Below, piece by piece: positions 20,389 to 28,957 of a DNA stretch of 64,000 nucleotides. The DNA comes from Hyphomicrobiales bacterium. Lineage in GTDB: Bacteria; Pseudomonadota; Alphaproteobacteria; Rhizobiales; Xanthobacteraceae. How positions within the stretch are numbered: the first letter of the stretch is position 1; each line of letters begins with the position of its first letter. The stretch spans positions 5,001-69,000 of the forward strand of contig WHTM01000010.1 of the NCBI GenBank assembly GCA_009377755.1, given 5' to 3'. The notes beneath the pieces were generated by a model. The model saw only the letters and a program-made list of their open reading frames with translations. It was not told where the DNA came from and made no database searches. Position numbers and translations under genes: made by a program.

Positions 20389-21348
20389 ATGGTCAAGAAA
20401 ATAGCACTCGAAGAACATTTCATGTGCCCGGAATTCGAGCACTATTGGAAGACGACGGTCGGCGACGTCGATCCGGCGATCTACGGCCGGGTGGTGGCAC
20501 GGCTCTCGGACTTCGGCGACCAGCGCCTCGAAGCCATGGACCGGGCCGGCATCGAGCACGCGGTCCTGTCGCTGGCGGGGCCCGGGGTGCAGGCCGAGCA
20601 CGATCCCGCGACGGCGGTCCGCCTGGCCCGCGTCGGCAACGATCTGCTGGCCCGCGAAGTGCAGAGGCGGCCGGATCGCTATTCCGGCTTCGCCCACCTT
20701 GCCATGCAGGATGCCAAGGCGGCAGCGGATGAACTGAAACGCTGCGTGCGCGACCTCGGATTTCCCGGCGCGATGATCAACGGCCACACCAACGGGCAGT
20801 ACCTTGACCATCCGTCGCTGGCCCCGTTCTGGGAACGGGTGCAGGACCTGGGTGCGGTGGTCTACATCCACCCGGCCGATCCGGTCGTTCCGGCGCCGGT
20901 TCTGGACGGCCACAAGGGGCTGCGGCGCGCGACCTGGGAATGGGGTTTCGAGACCGGGTCGCACGCGCTTCGCCTGGTGTTCGGCGGGCTGTTCGACCGC
21001 TACCCGAAGGTGACGCTGGCGCTCGGCCATCTCGGCGAGACGCTGCCGTTCCTGCTCTGGCGCTTCGACAGCCGCGCCAAACTCTACGGCGTCAACCTTG
21101 CCAAGCCGCCGTCGGAGTATATCCGCGAGAACATCATGGTGACGCTCTCGGGCATGTTCTCGGCCGAGCCGCTGAACTGCACCATCGCCGCGCTCGGCGC
21201 CGACCGCGTGATGTTCTCCGCCGACTATCCGTTCGAGCAGATCGACGAGGCGGCGGAGTTCATGGACACGGTGCCGCTCGACGAGAAGACGCGCGAGGAC
21301 ATTGCCTACAACAATGCGGCACGGCTGCTGCGGCTGGAATCTACCTGA
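20389..21348 (+). CDS. Amidohydrolase, gamma-resorcylate decarboxylase-like
   Basis: The 319-residue protein begins with the metal-site signature KIALEEHF (Glu-x-His of the non-oxidative decarboxylase subgroup). It continues with NDLLAREVQRRPDRYSGFAHLAMQD, LGFPGAMINGHTN, YIHPADP, LALGHLGETLPFLLWR and FSADYPFEQIDEA (metal-binding Asp). This layout matches gamma-resorcylate (2,6-dihydroxybenzoate) decarboxylase and relatives in the ACMSD/LigW amidohydrolase group, which remove a carboxylate from aromatic acids. The neighbouring extradiol dioxygenases and transporters support aromatic catabolism. The substrate is inferred only. ATG 20389 follows directly after the palindromic repeat. Confidence 0.87.
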   Translation: MVKKIALEEHFMCPEFEHYWKTTVGDVDPAIYGRVVARLSDFGDQRLEAMDRAGIEHAVLSLAGPGVQAEHDPATAVRLARVGNDLLAREVQRRPDRYSGFAHLAMQDAKAAADELKRCVRDLGFPGAMINGHTNGQYLDHPSLAPFWERVQDLGAVVYIHPADPVVPAPVLDGHKGLRRATWEWGFETGSHALRLVFGGLFDRYPKVTLALGHLGETLPFLLWRFDSRAKLYGVNLAKPPSEYIRENIMVTLSGMFSAEPLNCTIAALGADRVMFSADYPFEQIDEAAEFMDTVPLDEKTREDIAYNNAARLLRLEST

Positions 21349-21355
21349 CTCTCCA

Positions 21356-21455
21356 TGAGCCATTCCGGGGCGCCGCGAAACGGCGAATCCGGAATCCATA
21401 GCCACCGATACGGATTATGGATTCCGAGCTCTCGCCTCCGGCGCTCCCGGACTGA
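21356..21455. repeat. Palindromic repeat of the GGAATCCATA type
   Basis: CCGGAATCCATA pairs with TATGGATTCCGAG, and the outer CATTCCGGGGCGCCGCG faces CGCTCCCGGA. It lies between the amidohydrolase and the MFS transporter. Confidence 0.75.
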
Positions 21456-21524
21456 CTCCCCGTCTTGAGGCAGATTTCCAAACCGGCGAGGACCAGGCTG
21501 CCTGAAAATAGATCGAGGGACGCC

Positions 21525-22904
21525 ATGACCACGACCGGACCTACGCCGACTTCGACCAATCCGCACTTTGCCGACCACGTCGTCGCGCGCATCGAACGCA
21601 TGCCGACCTCGTGGTGGCATGTGAGGACCCGGATCATCATCGGCGTCGCCACCTTCTTCGATGCTTTCGACGCGCTGGCCATTGCGTTCGTGCTGCCGGT
21701 GTTGGTGCCGCTGTGGAAGCTGTCGGGGCCGCAGATCGGCTTCCTGATTTCCGCCGGCTTTGTCGGACAATTGCTCGGTGCCCTGTTCTTCGGCTGGGTT
21801 GCGGAACGCTACGGGCGCATGACTGCCATGGTCTGGTCGATCGGGACCTTCGGGGTGATGAGCCTCGTGTGCGCCTTCGCCTGGAGCTACGAGTCCCTGC
21901 TCGTCTTCCGCACCATCCAGGGATTCGGCCTCGGCGGCGAGGTGCCGGTCGCCGCCGTCTACATCAGCGAGCTGTCACGCGCCCGCAACCGCGGCCGGTT
22001 TGTGCTGCTGTACGAACTGGTGTTTCCGGTCGGCCTGGTGAGCGCAGGCTTTGTCGGCGCCTGGCTGGTGCCGCGGTTTGGATGGCAGTCGATGTTCATC
22101 GTCGGCGCCCTTCCCGCGTTGCTTGCCGTCGTTCTGCAGCGCCTGCTGCCCGAGTCGCCGCGCTGGCTTTCCGTCAACGGGCGAGATGCCGAAGCCGAGG
22201 CCGCCCTCTCGCTGATCGAGCGCGAAACCGAAAAATCGACGGGGCAGAAGCTGCCGCCGCCGCAGCTCGTCGTTGCCACGCAGAGCCGCGCACCATCTTG
22301 GGCGGACCTGTTCGGCCCGACGTATCTGCGGCGGACACTCGTCGTCTGGCTGATCTGGTTCACCGCCTATCTGATCAATTACGGGCTCGCCATCTGGCTG
22401 CCGACGCTTTATCGCACAGTGTTCAAGCTGCCGCTGGCCGTGTCGCTGCAATACGGCCTGATCACTCAGGTGGTCGGCTTTTGCGGCGCGGCGATCTGCG
22501 CGCTCACCATCGACCGCTTCGGCCGCCGGCCATGGTTCACGGTGGCGTTCGCCGGCGCCGCCGTGGCGCTGTTCGGACTGTGGCTGGACGGCGCCGGCGA
22601 GGCGGAGAGCGTGCTGATCTATGTCAGCCTCGCTTACTTCTTCGTCAGCACCATCAATCTCGGCGTCTATCTCTATACGCCCGAACTCTACCCCACCCGT
22701 TCCCGGGCGATGGCGGTGGGCACCGCCACCGCCTGGCTGCGGCTCGCCTCGATCATCGGCCCGTCGGTGGTCGGTTTCATGATCGGCACCGGCCTGCAGT
22801 CGGTATTCCTGGCATTCGCGATCGTCGCCGTGATCGCGGCCGTCGTCACGTTCCTGTTCGCCATCGAAACCAAGGGCCGCGTGCTCGAGGAAGTCTCGCC
22901 GTAA
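21525..22904 (+). CDS. MFS transporter, metabolite/aromatic acid:H+ symporter type
   Basis: This 459-residue protein has twelve predicted transmembrane helices. It has the MFS signature GWVAERYGRM between TM2 and TM3, RTIQGFGLGGEVPVAAVYISEL in TM4-5, the central PESPRWLSVNGR loop of the sugar/metabolite porter superfamily, and ELYPTRSRAMAVG in the C-terminal half. The family includes aromatic acid/H+ symporters, and its position after a resorcylate decarboxylase-like gene suggests uptake of an aromatic acid. The start at 21525 is preceded by GAGGGA. The convergent hydrolase gene ends 4 nt downstream. Confidence 0.88.
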   Translation: MTTTGPTPTSTNPHFADHVVARIERMPTSWWHVRTRIIIGVATFFDAFDALAIAFVLPVLVPLWKLSGPQIGFLISAGFVGQLLGALFFGWVAERYGRMTAMVWSIGTFGVMSLVCAFAWSYESLLVFRTIQGFGLGGEVPVAAVYISELSRARNRGRFVLLYELVFPVGLVSAGFVGAWLVPRFGWQSMFIVGALPALLAVVLQRLLPESPRWLSVNGRDAEAEAALSLIERETEKSTGQKLPPPQLVVATQSRAPSWADLFGPTYLRRTLVVWLIWFTAYLINYGLAIWLPTLYRTVFKLPLAVSLQYGLITQVVGFCGAAICALTIDRFGRRPWFTVAFAGAAVALFGLWLDGAGEAESVLIYVSLAYFFVSTINLGVYLYTPELYPTRSRAMAVGTATAWLRLASIIGPSVVGFMIGTGLQSVFLAFAIVAVIAAVVTFLFAIETKGRVLEEVSP

Positions 22905-22908
22905 CGCG

Positions 22909-23778
22909 CTACCGCGCCGGGAAGAACTTCGCCAGCCACTCGGTCACCACCGTATGCACGCGGTGATTCTCCTCGGCGAACATGAAGTGGTCAGTCTCGG
23001 CGAACAAGTGCAGGTCGCACGGCTGGCCGGCGCGGCTGAACAGCTCGACCGACTGCTCGGTCGGCGTCACCGAATCCACCGATGAATGCAGCAGCAAGAG
23101 CGGCCGCGGCGCCATCTGCCCGACCACGTCGTCGGCGCGGAAGTCGAACATGCTCTGCGCCGTCTCGGCCGGGAACTCGTGGATCGAATTCGCCGCAAGA
23201 TGACCGCGCAGGTGCTCCGGGATCGGCACGATGTCGTAGCGCGGCACCATCAGGGACTTGCCGGTCTTCTCGCGGTGGCGCTTGCCATCGACCAGCATGT
23301 CGGTGAATTTCTTCCACGCTTCCGGCGTGGTATGCTGGCCGCGGAACTTGCGCTCGCCGTCGCCCCATCCGCCGGACGAGATCACCGCGCCGACACGCTC
23401 GTCGACGCCGCCGGTGTAGACCGCGACCGCGGCGCCGAAGCTCGAGCCGATCAGCCCGATCTTGTCCGCGACCACATCCGGCTGCTCGCGCATGAAGGTG
23501 ACCGCATTCTTGGTATCGCTTACCTGCTCCAGACAGATCAGCCGCGCACGCTCGCCTTCGCTCTCGCCGCAGCCGCGCATGTCGAAGCCCATGGTCACAT
23601 AGCCGAGGGCGTTGAGCATCTGCATCGGCAGCTTGACGTTGTTCGACGACTTGTTGGAGCCGAAGCCGTGCAGCACAAGAAAGGCCGGACGGCGTTCGCC
23701 GGCTTTCAGACCCTCCGGTGCTTCGATGATTCCGGCAAGGCTCAGGCCGTCGGATTGGAAGCGGACGCTGCGTCCCAT
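22909..23778 (-). CDS. Alpha/beta hydrolase
   Basis: The 289-residue protein has the alpha/beta-hydrolase fold: oxyanion region LVLHGFGSNKSS, nucleophile elbow IGSSFGAAVA, aspartate in LHSSVDSVTP and histidine in AETDHFMFAE. The GFDMRGCGES strand-loop is typical of the family related to C-C bond hydrolases and esterases. The start at 23778 (MGRSVRFQSD) is the likely one. It precedes the LigB/LigA-like pair only in map position; on the minus strand it is the last gene after them, separated by 40 nt, so it may hydrolyse a ring-cleavage product. That role is inferred. Confidence 0.85.
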   Translation of the reverse strand: MGRSVRFQSDGLSLAGIIEAPEGLKAGERRPAFLVLHGFGSNKSSNNVKLPMQMLNALGYVTMGFDMRGCGESEGERARLICLEQVSDTKNAVTFMREQPDVVADKIGLIGSSFGAAVAVYTGGVDERVGAVISSGGWGDGERKFRGQHTTPEAWKKFTDMLVDGKRHREKTGKSLMVPRYDIVPIPEHLRGHLAANSIHEFPAETAQSMFDFRADDVVGQMAPRPLLLLHSSVDSVTPTEQSVELFSRAGQPCDLHLFAETDHFMFAEENHRVHTVVTEWLAKFFPAR

Positions 23779-23818
23779 GATTGCTCTCAATGCTGGTGGA
23801 GTGGAAACGGCGCGTGGA

Positions 23819-24634
23819 TCAGGCCGCGCGGTCGTAGCTGACGATGCCCATGCCAGTCGCCCAGGGCACCACCGCCTCGTAGGCGACGAGGCGCGCCTTC
23901 TGTTCGCCCATGATGCCGGCGAGGCAGATCCAGGCGAGCAGTTCGAGCGTGCCGGCGCCGGCCTTGAGCAGGTCGGCATCGGAGTAGCGCGAGAGCCGGT
24001 CGGGATCGGCCGAGGTCATGTCGGCGATGAAGCGCGCATCGAAATCGGTATCGATGAAGCCGTGGTTGCGCTCGCCCGGATCGTGCGACAGCCCGCCGGT
24101 GGCGACCACCGCGATCCGCTCCGGCGCGGAATCGAGGAACGAACGCAGCGCGCGGCCGAGCGCGAGGCAGCGCGCCGAGGTCGGCCGCGGCGTCGACAGC
24201 GCGTTGAACATGATCGGCACCACGCTCACGTTCATCTGCGGCGTGAGGAAGCTGAGCGGCACCATCGAGCCGTGATCAAACTTCATCTCGTGGGTGAAGC
24301 TCAACTCGAACCCGCTGCTATAGCAATGTTCAAGCAGAAGCGTGGCGAACGCCGGGTTGCCTTTGACCTGGGCGTTCTCGACGCGCAGCCATGGCTCGAT
24401 CGGACCCTCGAAGCTCTCGCCGCGGCCGACGCAGAAGGCGCCGACATGCTCGAAGAAATTCGCCCAATGCTCCGAGGTCAGCAGCAGGACCATGTCCGGC
24501 CGGGCAGCTTCCATACCTTGCCGCACCGCAGCATAGCCGCCGAACAGATTGTCGACCTGCCCCCGCGGCGCCCGCTCGGTCCAGGCGCGGATTCCCGGTG
24601 CATGACTGCTGGCACAGGCAAAGACGATGGCCAT
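23819..24634 (-). CDS. Extradiol ring-cleavage dioxygenase, LigB-like catalytic subunit
   Basis: The 271-residue protein belongs to the class III extradiol dioxygenase fold (LigB). The N-terminal iron-ligand region is ACASSHAPGI, the second ligand region is HEMKFDHGSMVPL, and the catalytic region is VATGGLSHDPGE. These enzymes bind Fe(II) and cleave catecholic rings next to the diol. The small LigA-like partner is encoded 5 nt upstream in the same operon, an arrangement matching protocatechuate 4,5-dioxygenase-type enzymes. The substrate is not predictable; gentisate-, gallate- and protocatechuate-like compounds are all possible. Confidence 0.9.
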   Translation of the reverse strand: MAIVFACASSHAPGIRAWTERAPRGQVDNLFGGYAAVRQGMEAARPDMVLLLTSEHWANFFEHVGAFCVGRGESFEGPIEPWLRVENAQVKGNPAFATLLLEHCYSSGFELSFTHEMKFDHGSMVPLSFLTPQMNVSVVPIMFNALSTPRPTSARCLALGRALRSFLDSAPERIAVVATGGLSHDPGERNHGFIDTDFDARFIADMTSADPDRLSRYSDADLLKAGAGTLELLAWICLAGIMGEQKARLVAYEAVVPWATGMGIVSYDRAA

Positions 24635-24639
24635 GGCGG

Positions 24640-24888
24640 CTACCTTCTGATCGCTTCGAGATAATCCGGTTCGGGCATCTGATGCAGGATCGTGAACGGC
24701 CGTAGGATCAGCCCGTGCACGCCGAACCGGTAGAGAGCGGTCACGTCGCGGTCAAGCACGGCGCGGCGCTCCTCCCCGGTGAGATCATAGCCGGCCGCCA
24801 CGGCGGCGGCATCCTTGAAAAAGCGCTCGCGGGTGCCGGGATCGCGGTTCACGTCGCGCAAAAGCTTGTTCAGCGCATAGGTGCTCAT
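24640..24888 (-). CDS. LigA-like small subunit of extradiol dioxygenase
   Basis: This 82-residue helical protein begins MSTYALNKLLRDVNRDPGTRE, with LTGEERRAVLDRDVTALYRFGVHGLI in the middle. This is the Aromatic-ring-opening dioxygenase LigA domain. It is shorter than LigA of Sphingobium (about 140 residues) but normal for stand-alone small subunits. I chose the ATG at 24888 because the upstream extension has no LigA-like content. It precedes the catalytic subunit by 5 nt. The promoter should lie in 24889-25034, shared divergently with the molybdenum hydroxylase gene. Confidence 0.87.
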   Translation of the reverse strand: MSTYALNKLLRDVNRDPGTRERFFKDAAAVAAGYDLTGEERRAVLDRDVTALYRFGVHGLILRPFTILHQMPEPDYLEAIRR

Positions 24889-25034
24889 GCTGCCGCCGCT
24901 CGGCTGGAAGGACCGCGGGCTAACGCCCGCGTTCGGATCATTTGGCCGCCCGGCGATCCTTGCCTGCCGGGCGCCCGCACCATACGATCCGCGCCGGCTG
25001 GTTTCAAATCCGCTCATTTGCTCCGGAGCCCTTT

Positions 25035-27377
25035 ATGCAGGAATCGACTTCACTTGCCTCCGCGGCCGCCGCAAGGCCCTGGACCGGGCGCATCGAGGAC
25101 GAAGCGCTGGTGCGGGGTCTTGGCCATTACAGCGACGACGTCCGGCCGGCCGATACGACCTTCGCCGTCTTCGTGCGCTCGCCGCATGCCTTCGCGGACA
25201 TCCGCGGCATCGATACGGCCGCGGCCCGCAACGCGCCCGGCGTGCTCGCGGTTTATACCGGGGCCGACCTCGCGGCAGCGCACTATCATTCCGTCAGCCA
25301 CGCGCACCCGGTCCCCGGCGGCGCGCCGCCCAAAAGCCCGCACCGCCCTGCGCTGGCGGAAGACCGCGTGCGCCATGTCGGCGAACTGGTGGCGGTGGTG
25401 ATCGGCCAGACGCTCGCCGCGGCGCAGGACGCCGCCGACCTGATTGCCGTCGATTACAACCCGCTCAGGGCGGTCAACGACATCGAGCAGGCGATGGCGC
25501 CGGGCGCGCCGCAGATCTGGCCGGATGTCCCCGGCAACCTCGCCTACGACTGGACCGCACCAGGCGATCCTGACGGCGCCAAGCAGGCCGAGATCGACCG
25601 CATCTTCGCTTCGGCCGCGCATGTGGCGAAGGTCAGCCTCGTCAACCAGCGGATCGCGGCGGCGACCATGGAGCCGCGCGCGGCCACCGCCGGCTACGAT
25701 CCGGCAACGGACCGCTTCACCCTCCACACCGGCACCCAGGGTGTCGCCGGCATCCGCATGCAGGTCGCCGAAGCGATGGGCATCAAGCCTGAGCAACTCC
25801 GCGTGCTGTCGGAGGACGTCGGCGGCGGCTTCGGCATGAAGGCGGCCGGATATCCGGAGTACGTGGCGATCCTGCATGCGGCGCGCGAGCTCAAGCGTCC
25901 GGTGCATTGGGTCTCGACCCGCGGCGAAGCCTTCATGATGGACAACCAGGCGCGCGACTCGCTCTATACCGTCGAGCTTGCACTCGACGACAAGGGCAAG
26001 TTCCTCGCTCTGCGTGCGGACGTCCTCGGCAACATGGGCGCCTACCTCACCGGCGTCGCGCTCTACTGCGTGACGGTGCACATTTCCGGCTGCCTGCCGA
26101 CACTTTACGACATTCCGCGCGCCACCATTCGCTCGCGCGCGTACTACACCAACTCGGTGCCGATCGGCCCCTACCGCGGCGCCGGCCGGCCGGAGGCGAG
26201 CTACCTGCTGGAGCGGCTGATCGATGAGGCGGCGAAGGTCAGCGGGATCGACCCGGCATCGTTGCGCCGGCGCAACCTGATCTCCGCCAACCGCATCCCC
26301 TACAAAACGGTCTTCGGCAACACCTACGACAGCGGCGACTTCAAGGCCGTGTTCGATCGCGCCGTCGAGACGGCCGACTACAAAGGCTTCACCGCCCGCA
26401 AGCGTGAGTCGAAAAAGGCCGGCAAGCTGCGCGGCATCGGTATCGGCTGCTATCTGGAGATCGCCGGCGCCATCCCCGACGAGGGATCGCGCTACAGCTT
26501 CCCGGGTGGCAACCGCGTCGACGTCAGCATCGGCCCGACCGCGCAGGGCCAAGGCCACCGCACCGTGTTCGGGCAGGTGGCGGCCGACCGGCTCGGCATT
26601 CCGGCCGACCAGGTGAACATCACTCACGGCGACTCCGACCGCGATGTTCCGGGCTTCGGCGCCGTCGCCTCGCGCTCGGCGATGCTCACCGGCAGCGCCG
26701 TCATCAACACCGCCGATGCGGTGATCGCCAAGGGCAAGAAGGTGGCGGCGATCCTTTTGCAGGGACAAGAGGCGGAGGTAGAGTACCGCTCCGGCGCCTT
26801 TCACATCGGCAGCCGAAACATCTCTCTGTTCGACGTCGCCGAACGCGCCAAGGAACTGGTGCGGCAAGGCGTCATCCAGGAGAACATGGACACCAAAGGC
26901 GGCGTCAAGGCGCCGCCATCGTTTCCGAACGGCTGCCATATCGCCGAGGTGGAGGTCGATCCGCAGACGGGTGCCGTCTCGCTCGTACGCTACACCGTCG
27001 TCGACGATTGCGGCCGCCTGCTCAATCGCACCATCGTCGACGGCCAGGTGCACGGCGGCGTCGCCCAGGGCGTCGGCCAGGCGCTGACCGAAGCGGTCGT
27101 GTTCGACCCGCAAAGCGGCCAGCTCCTGTCCGGCTCGTTCATGGACTACGCCATGCCGCGGGCGGAGCACTTGCCGCCGATGGTGCTCGAGCATCTGGAA
27201 GTGCCGTGCAAGACCAATCCGGCGGGCGCCAAGGGGACCGGCGAAGCCGGCGCCACCGCCGCACCGCCGGCGGTGATGAACGCCATCGCCAATGCGCTCG
27301 GCGCCGAGGCTGCGGCCAAGGTCGAGATGCCGGCGACGGCGGAGCGCATCTGGCAGGCGCTGAAGCCGGCGGCGTAG
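25035..27377 (+). CDS. Xanthine dehydrogenase-family molybdopterin-binding large subunit
   Basis: The 780-residue protein has the Ald_Xan_dh_C N-domain (GHYSDDVRPADTTFAVFVRSPHA) and MoCo-binding motifs GGGFGMKAAGYPEY and YRGAGRPEASYLLERLIDEA. Near the C-terminus is the catalytic glutamate region KGTGEAGATAAPP. These enzymes hydroxylate N-heteroaromatics, aldehydes or CO using molybdopterin cytosine dinucleotide. The second motif is of the form II type rather than CoxL form I. No genes for the FAD and 2Fe-2S subunits are found in the window, which is unusual; they may be elsewhere. The start at 25035 has GGAG upstream. It is divergent from the LigA-like gene. Confidence 0.92.
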   Translation: MQESTSLASAAAARPWTGRIEDEALVRGLGHYSDDVRPADTTFAVFVRSPHAFADIRGIDTAAARNAPGVLAVYTGADLAAAHYHSVSHAHPVPGGAPPKSPHRPALAEDRVRHVGELVAVVIGQTLAAAQDAADLIAVDYNPLRAVNDIEQAMAPGAPQIWPDVPGNLAYDWTAPGDPDGAKQAEIDRIFASAAHVAKVSLVNQRIAAATMEPRAATAGYDPATDRFTLHTGTQGVAGIRMQVAEAMGIKPEQLRVLSEDVGGGFGMKAAGYPEYVAILHAARELKRPVHWVSTRGEAFMMDNQARDSLYTVELALDDKGKFLALRADVLGNMGAYLTGVALYCVTVHISGCLPTLYDIPRATIRSRAYYTNSVPIGPYRGAGRPEASYLLERLIDEAAKVSGIDPASLRRRNLISANRIPYKTVFGNTYDSGDFKAVFDRAVETADYKGFTARKRESKKAGKLRGIGIGCYLEIAGAIPDEGSRYSFPGGNRVDVSIGPTAQGQGHRTVFGQVAADRLGIPADQVNITHGDSDRDVPGFGAVASRSAMLTGSAVINTADAVIAKGKKVAAILLQGQEAEVEYRSGAFHIGSRNISLFDVAERAKELVRQGVIQENMDTKGGVKAPPSFPNGCHIAEVEVDPQTGAVSLVRYTVVDDCGRLLNRTIVDGQVHGGVAQGVGQALTEAVVFDPQSGQLLSGSFMDYAMPRAEHLPPMVLEHLEVPCKTNPAGAKGTGEAGATAAPPAVMNAIANALGAEAAAKVEMPATAERIWQALKPAA

Positions 27378-27388
27378 ACACCGACTGC

Positions 27389-27512
27389 GTGTCCCGGACG
27401 CGGTGCGGCATGAAATGCTGCACCGCTGATCCGGGACCCGGTCTCTTTGCTTGGTGGGCAACCGAGATCCCGGTTCTGCAGCGCACCGTTCCATGCTGCG
27501 CTGCGCCCGAGA
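27389..27512. repeat. Palindromic repeat, GTCCCGG...CCGGGAC family
   Basis: GTGTCCCGGACGCGGTGC pairs with GCACCGCTGATCCGGGAC. A second imperfect unit with GCAGCGCACC and GCTGCGCTGCG follows. Similar elements lie at 30826-30955, 60130-60222 and 61465-61590. It separates the convergent hydroxylase genes. Confidence 0.78.
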
Positions 27513-27519
27513 AACGCGG

Positions 27520-28779
27520 CTATGGCTTGGCCACCACATACGATGGCCGCTTGTTGACCGTCTGCGCATCCAGGCCCGCGGTCGCCTGGAACGACTGGGA
27601 AATGTGCCGCATCTCGTCGGCTGAGATCACGTCCTCGATGCGCGCGAACCCTTCCGGCGCGCGCTCCTCGACGATCTGCATCGCCGCCTCGGGGCCGAAC
27701 TGGCGGTTGCGCAGGATGATATCGTTCATCACCGGCCGGCGCACCGCGTCATAGTGCGCCAGCGCCTCGACCGGATCAGCGATCGTCATCAGCGCCTGGG
27801 TCAGCATGCGCGCGTCGATGATCGCCTGGGAGCCGGCCTGCGATCCGGTCGGCTGCATCGGATGCGCGGCATCGCCGATCAGCGTCACCCGTCCGAAGCT
27901 CCAGCGGTCCACCGGATCGCGGTCAACTAGTGGGAACTCGAAGATCTCCTCGGTGCCGTCGATCAGCCGCGGCACATCGAGCCAGTCGAAGTGCCAGCTC
28001 TTGACATACTCCCAGAATTTCTCCTTGCCGACCTTGCGGTTCCAATCCTCGCGCTCCGAGAGATCGCCCGCCACCGTCATCTGCCAGATCCAGTTGGTCA
28101 GCAGCTTGCCGGGATCGATCGCCGAGGGTGCGATCGGGTAGACGATGAGCCGCTGATGGAAGTGGCCGGCGATCGCCATGGCGTCTCCGCCGAGAAACGG
28201 CGCGGCGTCCGTCGCGGCGCGCCAGAGGATCTGGTTGCCGAAGCGCGGAGGGCCCTCGTCCGGATAGAATTGCCGCCGGACAGTGCCGTGGATGCCGTCG
28301 GCGCCAACAAGAATGTCGGCGGACTCCGAACCGAGGCCGCGGCCTTCGGGATCGGTGAAGGTCGCGGTCACCGCGTCGCCGCGCTGCGCGAACCCGGTGA
28401 GCCGGCAGCCGATGCGGATGTTCTCGTCGCCGAGCCGTTCGCGCGCGGCCTCGAACAACAGCACTTGCAGCCGGCCGCGATGGATCGAAACCTGCGGCCA
28501 GCGATAGGCGGCGGCGAGTCCGCGCGGCTCGCGCCAGATCAGCTGGCCGAACTTGTTGAAGAAGCACAGCGCCCGCGTGGAATTCCCCACCGCGGCGAGC
28601 CGCGCTCCAAGGCCGATCTCGTCGAGCTCTCGCACGGCGTTCGGCTGCAGGTTGATGCCCACACCGAGCGGCAGCACATTGCGCGATGCCTCATAGACGC
28701 GGACCGGGATGCCGGCCTGATGCAGGCTGAGCGCCATGGTCAGCCCGCTGACGCCGCCACCGATGACCATCACGTTCAT
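27520..28779 (-). CDS. FAD-dependent aromatic hydroxylase/monooxygenase
   Basis: Flavoprotein monooxygenases of this class insert one oxygen atom into an aromatic ring using NAD(P)H. The protein starts with the dinucleotide motif VIGGGVSGLTMALSLHQAG. It has the DG motif LVGADGIHGTVRR, the FAD-binding GD motif RVTLIGDAAHPMQPTGSQAG, and a 419-residue length typical of class A hydroxylases such as salicylate or 6-hydroxynicotinate 3-monooxygenase. The substrate is unknown. ATG 28779 is chosen because it opens directly with the Rossmann strand. It is divergent from the TAXI-type protein gene, with 178 nt between them. Confidence 0.9.
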   Translation of the reverse strand: MNVMVIGGGVSGLTMALSLHQAGIPVRVYEASRNVLPLGVGINLQPNAVRELDEIGLGARLAAVGNSTRALCFFNKFGQLIWREPRGLAAAYRWPQVSIHRGRLQVLLFEAARERLGDENIRIGCRLTGFAQRGDAVTATFTDPEGRGLGSESADILVGADGIHGTVRRQFYPDEGPPRFGNQILWRAATDAAPFLGGDAMAIAGHFHQRLIVYPIAPSAIDPGKLLTNWIWQMTVAGDLSEREDWNRKVGKEKFWEYVKSWHFDWLDVPRLIDGTEEIFEFPLVDRDPVDRWSFGRVTLIGDAAHPMQPTGSQAGSQAIIDARMLTQALMTIADPVEALAHYDAVRRPVMNDIILRNRQFGPEAAMQIVEERAPEGFARIEDVISADEMRHISQSFQATAGLDAQTVNKRPSYVVAKP

Positions 28780-28957
28780 GGTTCCGCCCCGTCGCGTCCC
28801 TTGCCCGTCATGCTCGTTTCTCCGCCATGCGTCACACCCCACCTGCACCGCATTGCGGTTGTGGTTGCCCAAAGTGCGGATGCGATGTTCAATAGCAAAC
28901 AGAAGCGGACGGCGGAAACAGTCCGTCGCCGGGCACGACAGCAGGGAGAACGTTCGA

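Noticed and set aside
25050-27569. 839-residue open frame antisense to the molybdenum hydroxylase gene
   Set aside because: It mirrors the codon pattern of the plus-strand gene with family motifs, and its own translation has no recognisable domain. High-GC genes commonly leave such antisense frames.
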